64,000 bases of DNA from Hymenopellis radicata (Eukaryota > Basidiomycota > Agaricomycetes > Agaricales > Physalacriaceae), in NCBI GenBank assembly GCA_015501595.1, contig JADNRX010000030.1, forward strand, positions 124,001 to 188,000, read 5' to 3'. This document shows positions 1 through 14,447 of this stretch, one piece after another. The notes beneath the pieces were generated by a model, which was not told where the DNA came from, did no database searches, and saw nothing but the letters and a program-made list of their open reading frames with translations. How positions within the stretch are numbered: position 1 is the stretch's first letter; every line of letters begins with the position of its first letter. Position numbers and translations under genes: made by a program.

Positions 1-2
1 CC

Positions 3-1077
3 GTACTTCCAGATCACAAGCCGTACTTGGTTTTCCAAGGCAACGTGGACGACTTCTACATTGAGCATACTTTTTCCGTTTGGAGCCGCATCTGCCAGCA
101 GTAATGCGGGGATGATTGCGAACGCGCTCATGCACGTATGGGAGGCTCAGGGCGTGGATGTCGGTCTCAAGTACGAAGACGACATCAAGAATGTTCGTTT
201 CGCCAAACCTGATGGGCGTATCACAGTGGGCAAGTTCCGTTATGATTTCGACCACGACGACATGATGGCCATGGTCGCGCCTCTTATGACTCCCTGGAAC
301 GACAAAGGCGATCTTGACTTTGTCTTCTTGACGGTCTTCATCGGATATCTCTGGCATTTTGCAGAGCGTTGGGTTGGCTTCACAGAGGAGAAGCGCCTGA
401 AGTTTCTGCAGCGCGCGGAGGTATTCGCTGCATGTTTCTCAGGCGCGGCTTGTACTCTGGAGGAAATCAACAAGATTCACGGGTCGCTATGTCATGTGGC
501 ATTTGTCCACACGACGGGCACCGCCTATCTCTCATCCCTGTCCAACTTCGCTTCATCCTTCAAGGGCAACGAGTTCATTCGTCGCCACCCGCCACCTTCG
601 GTCATCTCGGATGTCAAGTGGTGGGTGCGGAAGCTGTCGGAACCTCATTTCACGCGTCCGCTGAAGGCGTTGGGTCCACCCATTGACCTGAGGTTGTACG
701 TGGACGCATCAACCTCGTGGGGTATCGGGATCCTTATCCGGGGTCGATGGGCCGCCTTCCGCCTTGTACCGAATTGGAAAGCACTCGCGCCAGGTCGCGA
801 CATCGGCTGGCTGGAGACAGTCGCGATCGAAATCCTCTTCCTTTTCCTTCAGGCTCTGGGCGTGAGGGACGCTCACCTCCTTGTTCACTCGGATAACGAT
901 GGCTCGATCGGCGCCTTTCGCAAAGGTCGATGCCCAAACCCTTTCATCAATCTCTCCATCCGTCGTTCTTTTACCACACTTGTCGCTACGGGCATCTCAC
1001 CCGCATACGAATACGTGGCGACTGCTGTCAATCCGGCTGACCCCATCTCGCGCGGGGAATTTGGTCCACGGATATGA
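3..1077 (+). pseudogene. RT-RNase H of YR retrotransposon (3' part, frameshifted)
   Basis: C-terminal part of the retrotransposon polymerase. The first bases read in frame 3 (…DDFYIEHT) and then continue in frame 1 (…FPFGAASAS), the usual YR-element RT signature around the catalytic core. The switch is explained by one extra T in the T-run at 71-75, so this is either a frameshift or a sequence error. Downstream the YEDD motif ('KYEDDIKNVR') is the polymerase active-site equivalent. The RNase H domain follows: 'LYVDASTSWGIGI' carries the first catalytic Asp, 'GWLETVAIE' the Glu, 'VHSDNDGS' the next Asp and 'NPADPISRG' the last. It ends 52 bp before the recombinase ORF. The first 60 bases of the window are also coding, so the gene starts upstream. 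Confidence 0.8.
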
Positions 1078-1128
1078 AAATTCACACCCGAATCACGCTC
1101 CCTGACGAGCTTCGCGAGTTTCTTGTCA

Positions 1129-2735
1129 ATGTCTAGTACACCATTTAGATTCGCGGCGCCTTTCGCCGTGGGTAGCAGTGAGGGCGACGAAATTGATGGA
1201 TCGTCGCCACCGCGCCTCTCTGCCTCCCAAACCATATCGCTTCCATCAACATTTTCATTCTCATTCAAATCATCACCTCCTCCTGTCCCTCCAGCTCCTC
1301 CAGTTCCTCCAGCCAATTCTGGCCATATCTTCAAGTCCTCCATATTTGCTTTATCATCAGATGACCCTCCTTTACTCCAGTCTCCGGTTCCACCACCTCT
1401 TAATCAACCAGTGGATCACCTGCCATCGCGCACGTCGCGCTCTCTTGTACTCTCATCCCGTTCATCAGCAAAATCAACGCGAAAACCCAAAAAGTCCAAC
1501 CGGATCGTCAACAACGACATACGACCCGATATTCCTGCTGGTGATCGCTTATTTGGGTGGTCCTCGGAGTACGCTATGCTTCATCGCCAGCTGTTGGACG
1601 AGGAACTCCCTTCAGAACTGGTGGAGCTAGCCCTCTCATCCCTGCGCAACGCATACGCGCCCAGCACGAAGGTCACCTACGCAGCGGGTCTTATACGCTT
1701 TCATCAATTCTGCGACCGTTACGACATTTCCGAGAAGAAACGCATGCCAGCATCCTATGCATTACTGTGCGCATTCATCGGAGAGTACAAGGGTTCAGTC
1801 GGGGGCGGCGCAGTCAAGAACTGGATGTGCGGCCTCAAAGCATGGCATGATATCAACAACGCACCATGGTGCGGTGACCATCGCTGGGTCCAGATGGCCC
1901 GCACATCCGCGAGAAAGGAAGGCGCACATCACAAGCGACCGCTTCGTGCTCCGGTGTCTCTGGAGCACTTGATTGCCCTCAGGAAGGATGTGGACATGAA
2001 GAAGCCACTAGACGCCGCCGTGTGGGCCGCGGCAGCATGTGCATTCTGGGGTTGTCGACGTCTCGGAGAAATCGTAGTGGCCAAGACTGCCGATTTCGAC
2101 CCCACCTACCATGTCACGCGTGCTGTCCAGTACGTTTGTTTTTTTCTCATTATCTGCTTGATGCTGATTTGACTAGGGTGAAGTTCTCTCGACTACGAGG
2201 TGGTGTCTCATCGGCGCACTTCCATATACCTTGGTCAAAGACGACTAAGGAGGAGGGCGCGAACGTCACGTTGACTGCGCGTGATGATGACCTCTGTCCT
2301 GTGGCGGCTTTACGCAACCACCTTTCGGTTAACGCCTCAGTCACGGAGGACGCCCCGCTCTTCGCATATGCCGCATCTCCCAAAAAGTGGTCTCACCTTT
2401 CCAAGAGCTCTTTCCTCTCCTTTGGCCGCAAGTCGTGGGATTCTCGTGGACTGTACCACATCCACGGCCACAGTTTTCGCATCGGGGGCGCAGTAGAGCT
2501 CTTGCTTGCGGGCGTTCCTCCAGAAACGGTGGCAGCGACGGGCGGATGGACTTCCCTCGCCTTTCTGCTATACTGGCGCCGGATGGAGGAAATTATTCCA
2601 CTCTCAACTTCAAAAGCTTATCGTCACGCTCACTTAGTGGAACTCGCTGCTGTATTTGAAAAGTTTCGGGTATCTAACAAGATCCCCGCTGCACTCCTTA
2701 AACCTTACGATGGTTCGTTAGATGACATGGACTGA
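1129..2735 (+). CDS. Tyrosine recombinase of the Ngaro-like element
   Basis: Integrase that would insert the circular cDNA of the retrotransposon. The first ATG in frame is at 1129; the first ~120 residues are Ser/Pro-rich and low in complexity, followed by an N-terminal SAM-like segment ('YAPSTKVTYAAGLIRFHQFC'). The catalytic Arg is in 'FWGCRRLGE', the HxxR box in 'HGHSFRIGGA' and the nucleophilic Tyr in 'FLLYWRRMEE', so the R-H-R-Y set is complete. One intron at 2130-2176 (47 nt, GT...AG) joins '…RAVQ' to 'VKFSRLRGG'. No frameshift is seen after splicing. Same strand as the RT-RNase H ORF, as usual for Ngaro. Possibly still functional. Confidence 0.8.
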
Positions 2736-2918
2736 TACTCTACTTGCATATGTCCGTTAGCATAAATTTACTGTTGCTCTTACTAGCTATTACCTTACGT
2801 GAATCGTTATTCGCCAAATATGATGTATGTTAAAACTGTTGATATCCTCGCTCTGCCTCTGGTTGGGGAAACTGAATTCGTCTCTGCCCGAATCAGTTGT
2901 GTGAGCCTTCGCTCGGGT

Positions 2919-3261
2919 TGGTATCTCCTGATTCGGTATTCGTCTCGAATTCGGTTTCCCGCACGCTCAAGACTGGTCTGTCTGCCTTGGGGTTCCGTCG
3001 GCTCTAGCCGGCTTCCCCTCTCCAATTCCAATGACCAGAGGTGGTCATTTGAATTCGTCACGGTCTCCTTTCCCCTTTCCATCACGACCGTGAAGCCGGC
3101 AGCGCCAGTCTTCAACACAACACTTGGAATAGTTTTACTATACCAAGTGACCTCTCATTCTCCAGTTTATCTACATCTATCTGTGGGAATATTTCCCTCA
3201 CATTCATCTTCCTTTCACCATCTCTTTCTTCTACGGCCAGTTGAGGCCAAATCTCTCTTAT
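2919..3261 (+). repeat. Split direct repeat B1 of Ngaro-like element
   Basis: 343-bp block that recurs at 3508-3850 (offset 589) with no difference that I can see. Begins TGGTATCTCCTGATTC and ends CCAAATCTCTCTTAT. Short ORFs inside are shared by both copies and are not taken as genes. Confidence 0.85.
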
Positions 3262-3507
3262 TCCGCGATAAGTTATCGCGAGGAACGAGCGATAAACTTA
3301 TCTAAGGATAAGATAGTGCAGGCCATCTAGGGCCGTCGTCGTGTACATTCTACATGTACATACAACGAGACAGCAATCCAATCCTTTGGGGTATTGCTGG
3401 TCGTCGTGTCCGTTGTCCTCGACTCCTCGCGGGTTCAATATCCCGCTCTTCACTCATTCGTCTCATTTTCTTTTCTCCCGCCCACCCTCGCCTTGTTCAT
3501 CAGTGTG
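3262..3507 (+). repeat. Putative A2 segment between the B repeats
   Basis: 246 bp between the two B repeats. In a Ngaro element this place is held by A2, a copy of the 5'-terminal A1 (outside the window). It opens with a perfect 17-nt palindrome, CGCGATAAGTTATCGCG at 3264-3280, followed by GATAAACTTATC at 3290-3301. These may be recombinase binding or crossover sequences (inference). Confidence 0.55.
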
Positions 3508-3850
3508 TGGTATCTCCTGATTCGGTATTCGTCTCGAATTCGGTTTCCCGCACGCTCAAGACTGGTCTGTCTGCCTTGGGGTTCCGTCGGCTCTAGCCGG
3601 CTTCCCCTCTCCAATTCCAATGACCAGAGGTGGTCATTTGAATTCGTCACGGTCTCCTTTCCCCTTTCCATCACGACCGTGAAGCCGGCAGCGCCAGTCT
3701 TCAACACAACACTTGGAATAGTTTTACTATACCAAGTGACCTCTCATTCTCCAGTTTATCTACATCTATCTGTGGGAATATTTCCCTCACATTCATCTTC
3801 CTTTCACCATCTCTTTCTTCTACGGCCAGTTGAGGCCAAATCTCTCTTAT
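3508..3850 (+). repeat. Split direct repeat B2 of Ngaro-like element (3' end)
   Basis: Second copy of the 343-bp B repeat. Identity with B1 stops after CTCTCTTAT; the sequence then becomes unique, so the element's 3' terminus is put here. Confidence 0.8.
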
Positions 3851-4166
3851 ATGTAGTTCGTCCCCACACGCGTACCTCTTACCAGCAGAGATAACAATCT
3901 GTGCTTACAATTTCCAAGTCTTCGGCAAATCTTGACCTTCCAGCGGGGGCCGTTGACTCATTCTATGCTCATAAAAGGCTACATACATCTGACGAAAAAC
4001 GGTCGAAGATGTCGGCGTTCGTCGACCGCTAGCCTGCTCAAGCTCAAACCTGAAGCTGTCTCTGAAGGTGGAGGTTCTATCAAAGTATCACCGTGCGATT
4101 TCCTAGCAAATGATAATCAAAGCAATATTGCACATTTACGAAACTGACGAATACGAGAACGACAAG
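3851..4166. other. Intergenic, downstream of ISWI gene
   Basis: About 316 bp between the retrotransposon end and the stop codon of the ISWI gene, presumably holding the 3'UTR of that gene. A 71-codon open stretch at 3932-4147 (+) has no recognisable features. I see no gene here. Confidence 0.5.
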
Positions 4167-7100
4167 CTACGTCTTCCTTCTCTTCGCGGGTTTCTTGGTT
4201 TTCACAGTCTCCTTCTTCTCCGACTTGGTCTCCTCTATGCCGCGCTTCTGCAAGTTGATTGAGCGCATGAACAACGAAAGAATAGCGGTACATATACCTT
4301 GCCCTTGGGCGCTGTCATCGCTTCCTGCTCCGCTGCTTCCTTCTCAAGCATGCCCAAGAGAGTATGGCACCGCCGCTGCAACTCCTGTGGTGACCGACTC
4401 TTGAGGAACCAATCGAATCGAAAGACAGGGAATTCGGAAACATCTCTCTTGATCTTTTCGTAAACCTCCTCCGTTCGCATCCCATAGTGATTTAATCTGC
4501 AGAGCAGATACCTATCCTCCTCTTCACTAAAGACTTTGGTCTTCGTCGGAGGATAGCTCAGCTCGAGTTCCTGCATCGGATAGCGAACGGATTTGATCTT
4601 GGCCTCGAGAAGATTCTCAAGAGCATCCAATTTGTCGCGCTTAGCTTCGCCTTCGGCAATTCTTGCCTCGATTCTTGAGTGATCTAGCAAGTGCTCGGTA
4701 ATAGTTCAGCTTTACGTTGTAATGACTTACCTGAGAGCGTCTTCCATTTCTTCTCAAACACTTTGTAGTACTTGGCAATTTCCTCGGGAGTTTTATCCTG
4801 GACGTCGAAGGCATATACTGCAGGATCCTGACCCCTACATATTGTTGGCATGAATGAGTTCAAAGCGGAACAAAGGACTTACCATCCGTAGTTCTCCAGG
4901 GCCTTGATGAACTGCTGATATTCCCGACGTCCCCAGTCCGGGAATCCTTGCGATATGTACACTTCCTTCTGTGCGAGTTCTTCTTCGGTGAGCGGCTCAG
5001 CTAACATATTGTTTGAATCATCTTCGAAACTTTCAGCTCAATAGAAAGAGGTGTACCTGTGTCAATGAAGTTCTGGGCCTCTAATCGCTCCTCTTCAAGC
5101 TTTTCTGGAGTCTCTTCATCGCCTGCCACTTCTCGCACAGAAGCAGTGATGCCGTTGAGGCGCTGCGAACATCAGTCTCATGACATGAGCTGGGGACATC
5201 TAACATACTTTGTGCACCGCAAGCTCACGCTCTTGTAACGCTGCCAGTTGAGGAGGATAAAACTGGAAGTCTTGACTAGAAGAGCAGTTAGTTTTGTAGT
5301 ATGTTAACAAAACTGAGCAACTCGCATGACTGTCTGTTTCGGGGCACGCGGTAGCTTGGGTCCCTTGTCGGGCTTCGGTGGACCACCGCGAAGCGTGTCC
5401 TTGAAGTAGCCGTTGACGTTGTAGTTTGTCTTGCGCTCGCGTTTTGAAAGCGAATTTAGCAAGCTCAAGCCTAAACTTTGACGTTGCTGACGACGCAGTC
5501 AGAAAAGAGGACGGGTCGAACAAAGGCGTACTTACACCATTCCGGAAATCTTCTCCCTCCCATTGTTGAACAGACGCTTCAGATTTGAAGTTGCTCAAGT
5601 CCTCCAAATTGAGGGTCTCGTATTTGCTATTCAGCTCCATCGTGCGTTCCTCGCCGCGTTGAATGATCTCGTCGATATCATCGTTGAATAGGGTACTAGA
5701 AATACACTTAGAAAAGAGACGATCAACAGTATTCGGACACCCACGCGTCGTCGACTGTAGAATTGATGATCTTGTCCGCACCATGGGAGATCATTTCAAG
5801 CAGTTCGTCCTTGTTGGCCGCTGAATGTCGTTTAGTGTCTGTCGCTCTAGTCCTGAGGAACACTGACCTTTCGACTGTTGCGTACGACCTTGCTGGATAA
5901 CGAGCTGATCGAGGCGCAGTTTCTGAGCTGCACGCTCTAGCATGCGCTCCTCCACGCTACCCTCAGTGATAAACCGGAAGACGTAAACTTGCTTAGTCTG
6001 TCCTATTCGATGAGCACGATCCATGGCTTGCAGATCAGCCTGCGGATTCCTATGAACGACATTAGGTACGTTTAGTAAAAGAACTCTGCATTGAACAAAC
6101 CAGTCACTGTCATATAGAACGACGATGTCGGCGGTTGTCAAGTTGATACCCAGCCCACCAGCACGAGTAGTGAGTAAGAATATGAATTTCTCGCTCCCAG
6201 GTTTATTATATTCATCAATCGCATTGACGCGATCCTCGTGTGCTGTGTTTCCATCGATGCGACAATACTCTAAAAAAGGTGGATTAGAGGACCAAGGCGG
6301 GTGCAAAAGTTCGATTGCGTACCGTAAGCGCGGAAGTGACAGTAGTCCTCTAGAATGTCGAGTACGCGGCTCATTTGACTGAATATGAGAACTCTCGATC
6401 CCTTTGCCTTCATGGAGTTGAGAAGCTTATCCAAAATGATCATCTTGCCGGCATTTTCCACCAGATGCTCGTCTGTTGTATAAGGAGGACCAGGTTCCTA
6501 AGGATGATCAGATCGAGGACCGAACGACATGGTTGATACTTACAGCCCCATCGAACAGATAAGGATGGCATGTCACTTTGCGAAGCTGCAGTGGAGGTCA
6601 ATGCAAACGTTTGTATTGAGGAGAAAGGGAAACTCAGACCTGCATAACCATGTTCATCAGTCTGGTCTTTCCTTCCTTCTTGCCCGTCAGGCCTAGAGAA
6701 TGGTTATTCACAGTGGAGACTCAGGGTAGCGCTCAGCATACCATTGACGGCGTCGATATCTTTCTCCAAGACGGATCTATACCACTTGCGTTGCATGTCC
6801 GTGAGTCCGACGTATATATTGATTTCCTTCTCTGCAAGGAATAAGATGTGAATACAACTGTTAGACTATGTATATGCTTACTTGGTAGTAGATTCTTTTC
6901 GACGTCGGACTTGACTCGACGTAACAGGAATGGCCGTAAGATCTTGTGAAGGGCCTCGACAACCTTTTTACTTTTCTCTTCCTCTTCCTCAGAGCTATCT
7001 GCGTCCTTGTGTAGAAAACTGTCGAGATCACCGTATTCAACGAAGATTTCCGGACAAATGAAGTTCAAAAGAGCGAAAAGTTCCTTGAGATTGTTTTGCA

Positions 7101-8529
7101 AGGGTGTACCAGTAATGAGGAGTCGACCGCGGGAAATGAACGAGCGAACAATCTGAGAGAGGATGGAATCGACATTCTTGATCCTGTGAGCCTCGTCGAT
7201 GACGATATATTCAAAGGAAAACTTTTTGAGCGCCGATTTCTCGATGAGGCATATTTCGTAGGACGTGATGCAGACTTCAAAGTCCTGTGGCATTAGCCTA
7301 TTGGCGATAATTTCGGCACGTTCGTCCTTGGTACCAGTTAAAATGACAGCGTTGAAATCAGGCGTCCATTTCTCGAACTCGCGCTGCCAGTTCTGTAGTG
7401 TCGATTTCGGAACAACGACGAGATGGGGTCCAGTAACGTTACGATGATGCTTCAGGTATGATAGGAAAGATATTGTTTGCAGAGTTTTGCCCAGGCCCTG
7501 TAACGTCGGTGAGTATCATCAGAGTTGGGGAGATGATGGCGTACCATCTCATCAGCCAGAATGCCGTTCAGACCATTATGATGCAGCGAGACCATCCAAT
7601 TCAGCCCCTGCAACTGATATGCACGCATTAACCCGTTTATGACTGAAGTCGTTTCAACGAATCAATCGTTCGAGCGAGGAAGAGACACCCACAAACAGGA
7701 GATTCTTCAAACACAAATGGCTGATCGTTGCCCTCATCAGCTGCTTCTCCGTCCTTTAAAAGCTCCTCGTCTTCTTCCTTCTCGGACCTGCGATGCCGAG
7801 TGTTATTGTCGTCGCTGCAGACGCGTGCTTTAGTTGGGCTGCGACAGTCAAATACAACTTGGACGCACGAAGCTTTCTTGCGGCCGCGTCCTTTAGGTTT
7901 CGGTTGAGCGTCCAACATAGCGGCATATTCGGGATCTCGTGCTTTCTAGTGATCATTCAGGTTGAGTACACGAGTGGTAGCGAGAGCGCTCACTCACCCT
8001 GATGTCGACGAAATGTTTGAAGAGTTCGGTTTGCCCTAGTAGATAAGAATATCTCTTGACAGCGTCGGATAACTAAGGTGGAGATTAAGCGTGGCGCGCG
8101 TCGCATATAATTGACAATACGCACCTTCGCTTTATCCATCTCCTGGCGCTGCGCGTGTAGTTTGCCTTCATTCTCTTTTCTTCTTTTGTTTCTTGTCCTT
8201 CTTGACGCTGACTTGTGAAGGCTCCGGTTGCTTTAGCCACAAACATGAGCAGTATTTGGAAGGAATGATAGATGTACCAACATTGTCGTCTTCTGACTCG
8301 TTTCCCTCATAATCCTCATCCGCAACGTCATCCATAGATTCGCTAGGCTGTTCGAACGTAAGTGGAGATGTCTGTCGCATCGAGTGCGGAGTTCCTACCT
8401 GGCGCGAAATTACATTGCTTGGTACAACGTCGCTGAGGACGTCGTCCTCCATGTTAACGTCCTTGGGGGCTTCCTGGAGAGCAATGAGAGTCGTTACAGC
8501 TATCTTTCGTCGAGATTACGCACGCTCAT
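4167..8529 (-). CDS. ISW2: ISWI-family chromatin-remodelling ATPase
   Basis: SNF2-type ATPase that slides nucleosomes using ATP. Many exons on the minus strand. Helicase lobe 1 has '[11 protein letters not shown]' (motif I), 'IDEAHRIKN' (DEAH box), '[11 protein letters not shown]' (motif III) and '[13 protein letters not shown]'. Lobe 2 has '[13 protein letters not shown]' (motif V) and '[11 protein letters not shown]' (motif VI). The C-terminus has the HAND-SANT-SLIDE region: '[14 protein letters not shown]' and '[20 protein letters not shown]' are SLIDE-like. The tail is Lys-rich and ends at a TAG at 4167-4169 after a 50-nt intron (4248-4297). The N-terminus is acidic. I place the start at 8529: ATG AGC, then a 50-nt intron (8474-8523), then GAA GCC… in frame with the internal Met at 8452; if that micro-exon is wrong, the start is 8452. 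Whether the orthologue is ISW1 or ISW2 is not decided; the symbol is tentative. Confidence 0.9.
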
Positions 8530-8725
8530 GGGCCGAGCAGATCAGGGATGGTGGTTCTGAAGAGACAACGTGACAGGGCGTTACGCTACGCGTTTCGATC
8601 ACTACAATTGGCGCCCGACTGAAGCCCGACGTCAATTCGACGTGTAAATCATAACAAATTCCTAGCCAAGACGGTCGACGATGCCAAAATCATCCATGTA
8701 ACAACTAGTTCAACATCGCAAGCTT

Positions 8726-9070
8726 ATGATGCTCAGTTTGGAAGAAGAGATCGGAGCGACTCTCAGGTATATCGGAAACTGGCTTTTAACCGAAATCTCG
8801 TCTTCTTTGCCACCTTCTCTCAATCCAGGCAAGGAAGTCTTTCTTGGGGCCGTCGCAGCGACGATGGATGTGTTTGGAGGAGAGGACGGTTTTGAGCTGG
8901 CGCTTCTGCAAGGGTTCTACATGCGTGGTCTAGCGACGAAAGCCTCGAGGATGCTCAATGACCTTCGTACACAGTGCTCTCCAAGAAATTTCATAGCGAG
9001 GCGTTTGACGTACCATGTCACAAGAGATACGAGTCAGCCCAGTCATGCAAGAGAAGGGAGAACCAAATAA
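8726..9070 (+). CDS. Hypothetical small ORF between ISWI and mitochondrial EF-G
   Basis: A 114-codon frame in the 570-bp gap between two minus-strand genes. No family recognised. Positions 8766-8828 could be an intron (GTATAT…AATCCAG), which would join 'EEIGATLR' to 'GKEVFLGAVAATMDVFGG', a helical-looking sequence. The 3' third is polar and unconvincing. The rest of the gap (8530-8725, 9071-9099) would be ISWI promoter and EF-G 3'UTR. Weak call, kept because the frame is long for this gap and may have a plausible intron. Confidence 0.25.
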   Translation: MMLSLEEEIGATLRYIGNWLLTEISSSLPPSLNPGKEVFLGAVAATMDVFGGEDGFELALLQGFYMRGLATKASRMLNDLRTQCSPRNFIARRLTYHVTRDTSQPSHAREGRTK

Positions 9071-9099
9071 AGTCAATAAATTACACCATTAAATCTAGA

Positions 9100-11899
<2,800 letters not shown>

Positions 11900-12059
11900 T
11901 GCGAAATGGCGTCCTCGTCGTCGTCGGGACAAAATTTGGGTAACGATCGGAGTCCGGTCCGCGCGAGCTGAGTTTGAAAATGGTGTAACAATTTCGGTGA
12001 CGCATCTGGACACGTCTATAATATTACACCATGGTAAGTCCCGCTCGACGGCGTGTTCG
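11900..12059. promoter_or_regulatory. Shared divergent promoter region, MEF1 / SEC13
   Basis: The 160 bp between two divergent starts must hold both core promoters and both 5'UTRs. I see no clear TATA box for either gene. An ATG at 12031 followed by a perfect donor (GGTAAGT) suggests an alternative SEC13 first exon, but no acceptor in the right phase was found. Confidence 0.4.
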
Positions 12060-13220
12060 ATGGCGCTGAGCCGTGTATATGCAGCCTACAACGTCGGTAT
12101 CCGACTCTGTCCCATAGAAACGTCCCATGAGGACATGATAGTGGGTGCACACGCTCTCGCACTCCGTTCTTCTGCTCACCGTTGAGCAGCATGATGCCCA
12201 ACTGGACTATTACGGGAAACGCCTCGCGACGTGCTCCTCTGACCGCACCGTCAAGGTCTTTGACGTTGTTGACGGAGATACACAGAGAACTGGCGGGCAT
12301 ACACTGAAGGGGTACGTTATATTTGTTCAACTTTGCTTACAGCTGAACAACTTTATAGACACACTGGTCCCGTCTGGCAGGTCGCCTGGGCGCACCCCAA
12401 GTTTGGAAATATACTCGCGTCCTGTTCTTACGATGGAAAAGCCCTTATCTGGAAGGAACAGCCCGGGCAGGGTTCTGCTGGTGGTGGATGGTCCAAGATA
12501 AAAGAACACACTCTGCACACAGCGTCAGGTGAGCCTCACTAAAACCTGTATTTCTGTATTTACACGTCCTTCATAGTGAACTCGGTGTCCTGGGCACCTC
12601 ACGAAATTGGCGCCATTCTCGCCTGCGCGTCTTCGGATGGCAAAATCTCTGTGCTCTCCTTCAAAAATGACGGTCAGTGGGACGCTGCATGTTTCCCGCC
12701 CACGGAATCGGCTGCAATGCCTGTCTCTTGGGCTCCTCCTCACCCGCCCGCTTCGCTCATCTCACCTCAATCCACCACCACTCCCCCAATCAAGCGTTTT
12801 CGCTTCTGCCGGCTGCGACAACCTTGTAAAAATCTGGGGCTATCGTGAAGACTCGCAGTCGTGGGTTGAAGAAGAGACTCTCGAAGGCCACACGACTGGG
12901 TTCGTGACGTTGCGTGGGCACCGAGCATTGGACTTCCTCGCAGTTACATAGCCACGGCCTCCCAAGATCGTACTGTACTTATTTGGACCAAGGATGGAGC
13001 TGGTCCATGGGTCAAGAACCAGCTATATCCTCCACCTGCCGCCCAGCAGGCTGGTGCTGCTCCTGCGAAGAGTTCGGGTAGATTCGATGATGTGGTCTGG
13101 CGGGTGTCGTGGAGTTTGGCTGGCAATCTTCTCGCTGTCAGCTGTGGCGATGGAAAGGTCACCCTCTGGAAGGAAACCCTCAAGGGGGAGTGGGAGTGTG
13201 TCAGCGACATGGACAGCTAA
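12060..13220 (+). CDS. SEC13: SEC13 (COPII coat / nuclear pore WD40 protein)
   Basis: Beta-propeller subunit shared by the COPII outer coat, the Nup84 nuclear-pore subcomplex and SEACAT. The reading is close to known SEC13 throughout: '[20 protein letters not shown]', '[20 protein letters not shown]', '[20 protein letters not shown]', '[18 protein letters not shown]', '[20 protein letters not shown]' and '[20 protein letters not shown]'. Introns at 12141-12189, 12312-12358 and 12529-12576 fit in phase. Two single-base shifts are needed: one T too many in the T-run at 12797-12800, and one base missing after about 12893. They cancel, so only about 32 codons are out of frame. This looks like sequence error in an essential gene. 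The start at 12060 is the ATG in frame with exon 2; the true N-terminus is uncertain. Confidence 0.93.
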
Positions 13221-13399
13221 TTCAACACTTATTTGTATGTTATGGAATCAGGATTTTTTGAGCTCTGAATGCTAGGAGGGAACTCTGAGTCTTCGAATGC
13301 CAGTTCTAGCATACTATCATTCTTGAAGGATACTGGTCACTGTAATCAATGTGAGCGGCAGAACAAGTGAAGGCCACGAGTAGCACTACACAAAAGGAA

Positions 13400-14447
13400 C
13401 TACGTCTCTGGTTGCTTTTGTAAAGACTTGAAATTACGCTTCAACTGACGGCCTTCTCTCATGCTGTAACGTCTACGGTGTTCGCCCTCCGGCTTATTCC
13501 TCCGCGACAACTGTCGTTTCTTCGTCTTCTGCGTATCGGGCGGATCCCCGTCAGGTATCGAGAGCAGTTCATCGTCGTACTGTGCGATGGATTTGACGAA
13601 CGTCTTCCGCGCTGTTAGAGCTGTATGAAGACGATCACTGACAGCTGAACGGTACGTTAGAATCGGGGAATTCGCAAATGGACGATGCGTACGCGGTAGG
13701 CTGTCATCACCGCCGTACATGGACTGAAGACGGCGTTCTGCGTTTTGGATCACACTGCAAAGGTTCAGACTAAAAGAGGTGCGAGAGGTACGAGCTACGC
13801 ACGTCGGATCCATCATATTCTCGCTGCCGACCACTTGAAGGACGTATTTCCAGTCAATGGGGTTCAGCCGATTCTGTAGACTGTCCGCCCTCGATTGAGT
13901 GTACGAAGCAATCACAGCCAATATCGAGTCAAGGAAATTTGAAGTCGCCAACGCAAAATGAGGCAAATATTCCTCTCTATCTTCGTCATCACCATCATCA
14001 TCCTGCTGCTGAATCTTCGACATCATGACCGAGATCTCCTCTTGGAGAGTCCATTCTGGTTTGGACACGTCCTCCAAAAGAAGAGGCCACTTCATCCAAG
14101 CTACTTTCATCTTCTGTCTTTTCCTCTCCGAGATTGGCGGCGGCGATGCAGAGATTTTGCGCTTCAGACCGCTCGAAGGGCGGGCTCGTGCTGGGTCCCG
14201 CGATAGGCGATGTGGGACGAAGGGCGACGGATTCGTCACTGCCCTCTTCGTCGTCGGACGCATTTTGAGAAAAGGGCTCTTCGTGGTAGTAATCCGAGCC
14301 GTTCTCTTGATAGTGTCGCGAAAGCTGCGTCGTGAGGTCCATGGTGTTGCTAGTCCGCAGGGCGCGTAAAAGCGCATTATACTCGCTCAGCTCAGAGTGC
14401 AGCTCTGGCGCAACGCGGCGCTCTTTGCCTTTGCCTTTTCTCTGCAT
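13400..14447 (-). CDS. Acidic nuclear-type protein, possibly Rrn9-like
   Basis: Protein of roughly 330 residues, read in two overlapping frames. N-terminal part: 'ELSEYNALLRALRTSNTMDL' followed by an acidic Ser-rich stretch. Then a basic segment ('GLKRKISASPPPISERKRQK'), then 'WPLLLEDVSKPEWTLQEE', and a very basic C-terminus. The helix 'LLRALRTSNTMDLTTQL' and the later W-P-L/P-E-W motif resemble the Rrn9 domain of RNA polymerase I upstream activating factor, but this is a weak match from memory. The frame switch fits one extra C in the run at 14177-14183 (+ strand GGGCGGG). An intron of about 45-50 nt near 13756-13803 joins 'ENMMDPT' to 'VIQNAERR'. Convergent with SEC13. The Rrn9 link is a suggestion only. 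Confidence 0.6.

Larger units (their letters stand above)
1..3850 (+). mobile_element. Ngaro/DIRS-type YR retrotransposon, 3' part
   Basis: The 3' portion of a tyrosine-recombinase (YR) retrotransposon; its 5' end lies before the window. In order it shows the end of a reverse transcriptase with RNase H, a separate YR ORF with one intron, and a non-coding tail in which a 343-bp block occurs twice (2919-3261 and 3508-3850) around a 246-bp segment. That is the B1-A2-B2 half of the split-direct-repeat layout known for Ngaro elements; the matching A1 would be at the unseen 5' end. The two B copies look identical over their full length, suggesting recent activity. Seen: ORFs and repeats. Known: Ngaro/DIRS architecture. 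Inferred: assignment to Ngaro rather than another DIRS-order clade. Confidence 0.8.

Noticed and set aside
885..1343. Minus-strand 152-codon ORF overlapping RT and recombinase
   Set aside because: Shadow of two strongly supported plus-strand coding regions.
2799..3894. ORFs of 100-168 codons in the B repeats
   Set aside because: They occur in both copies only because the DNA is repeated; compositionally they look non-coding and lie in the terminal repeat region of the element.
12797..12893. Programmed frameshifting in SEC13
   Set aside because: Two compensating shifts 95 bp apart in a housekeeping gene, without a slippery site and pseudoknot, are better explained by indel errors.
13958..14369. 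Plus-strand ORFs opposite the Rrn9-like gene
   Set aside because: Antisense shadows of an acidic/basic low-complexity gene; no motif.
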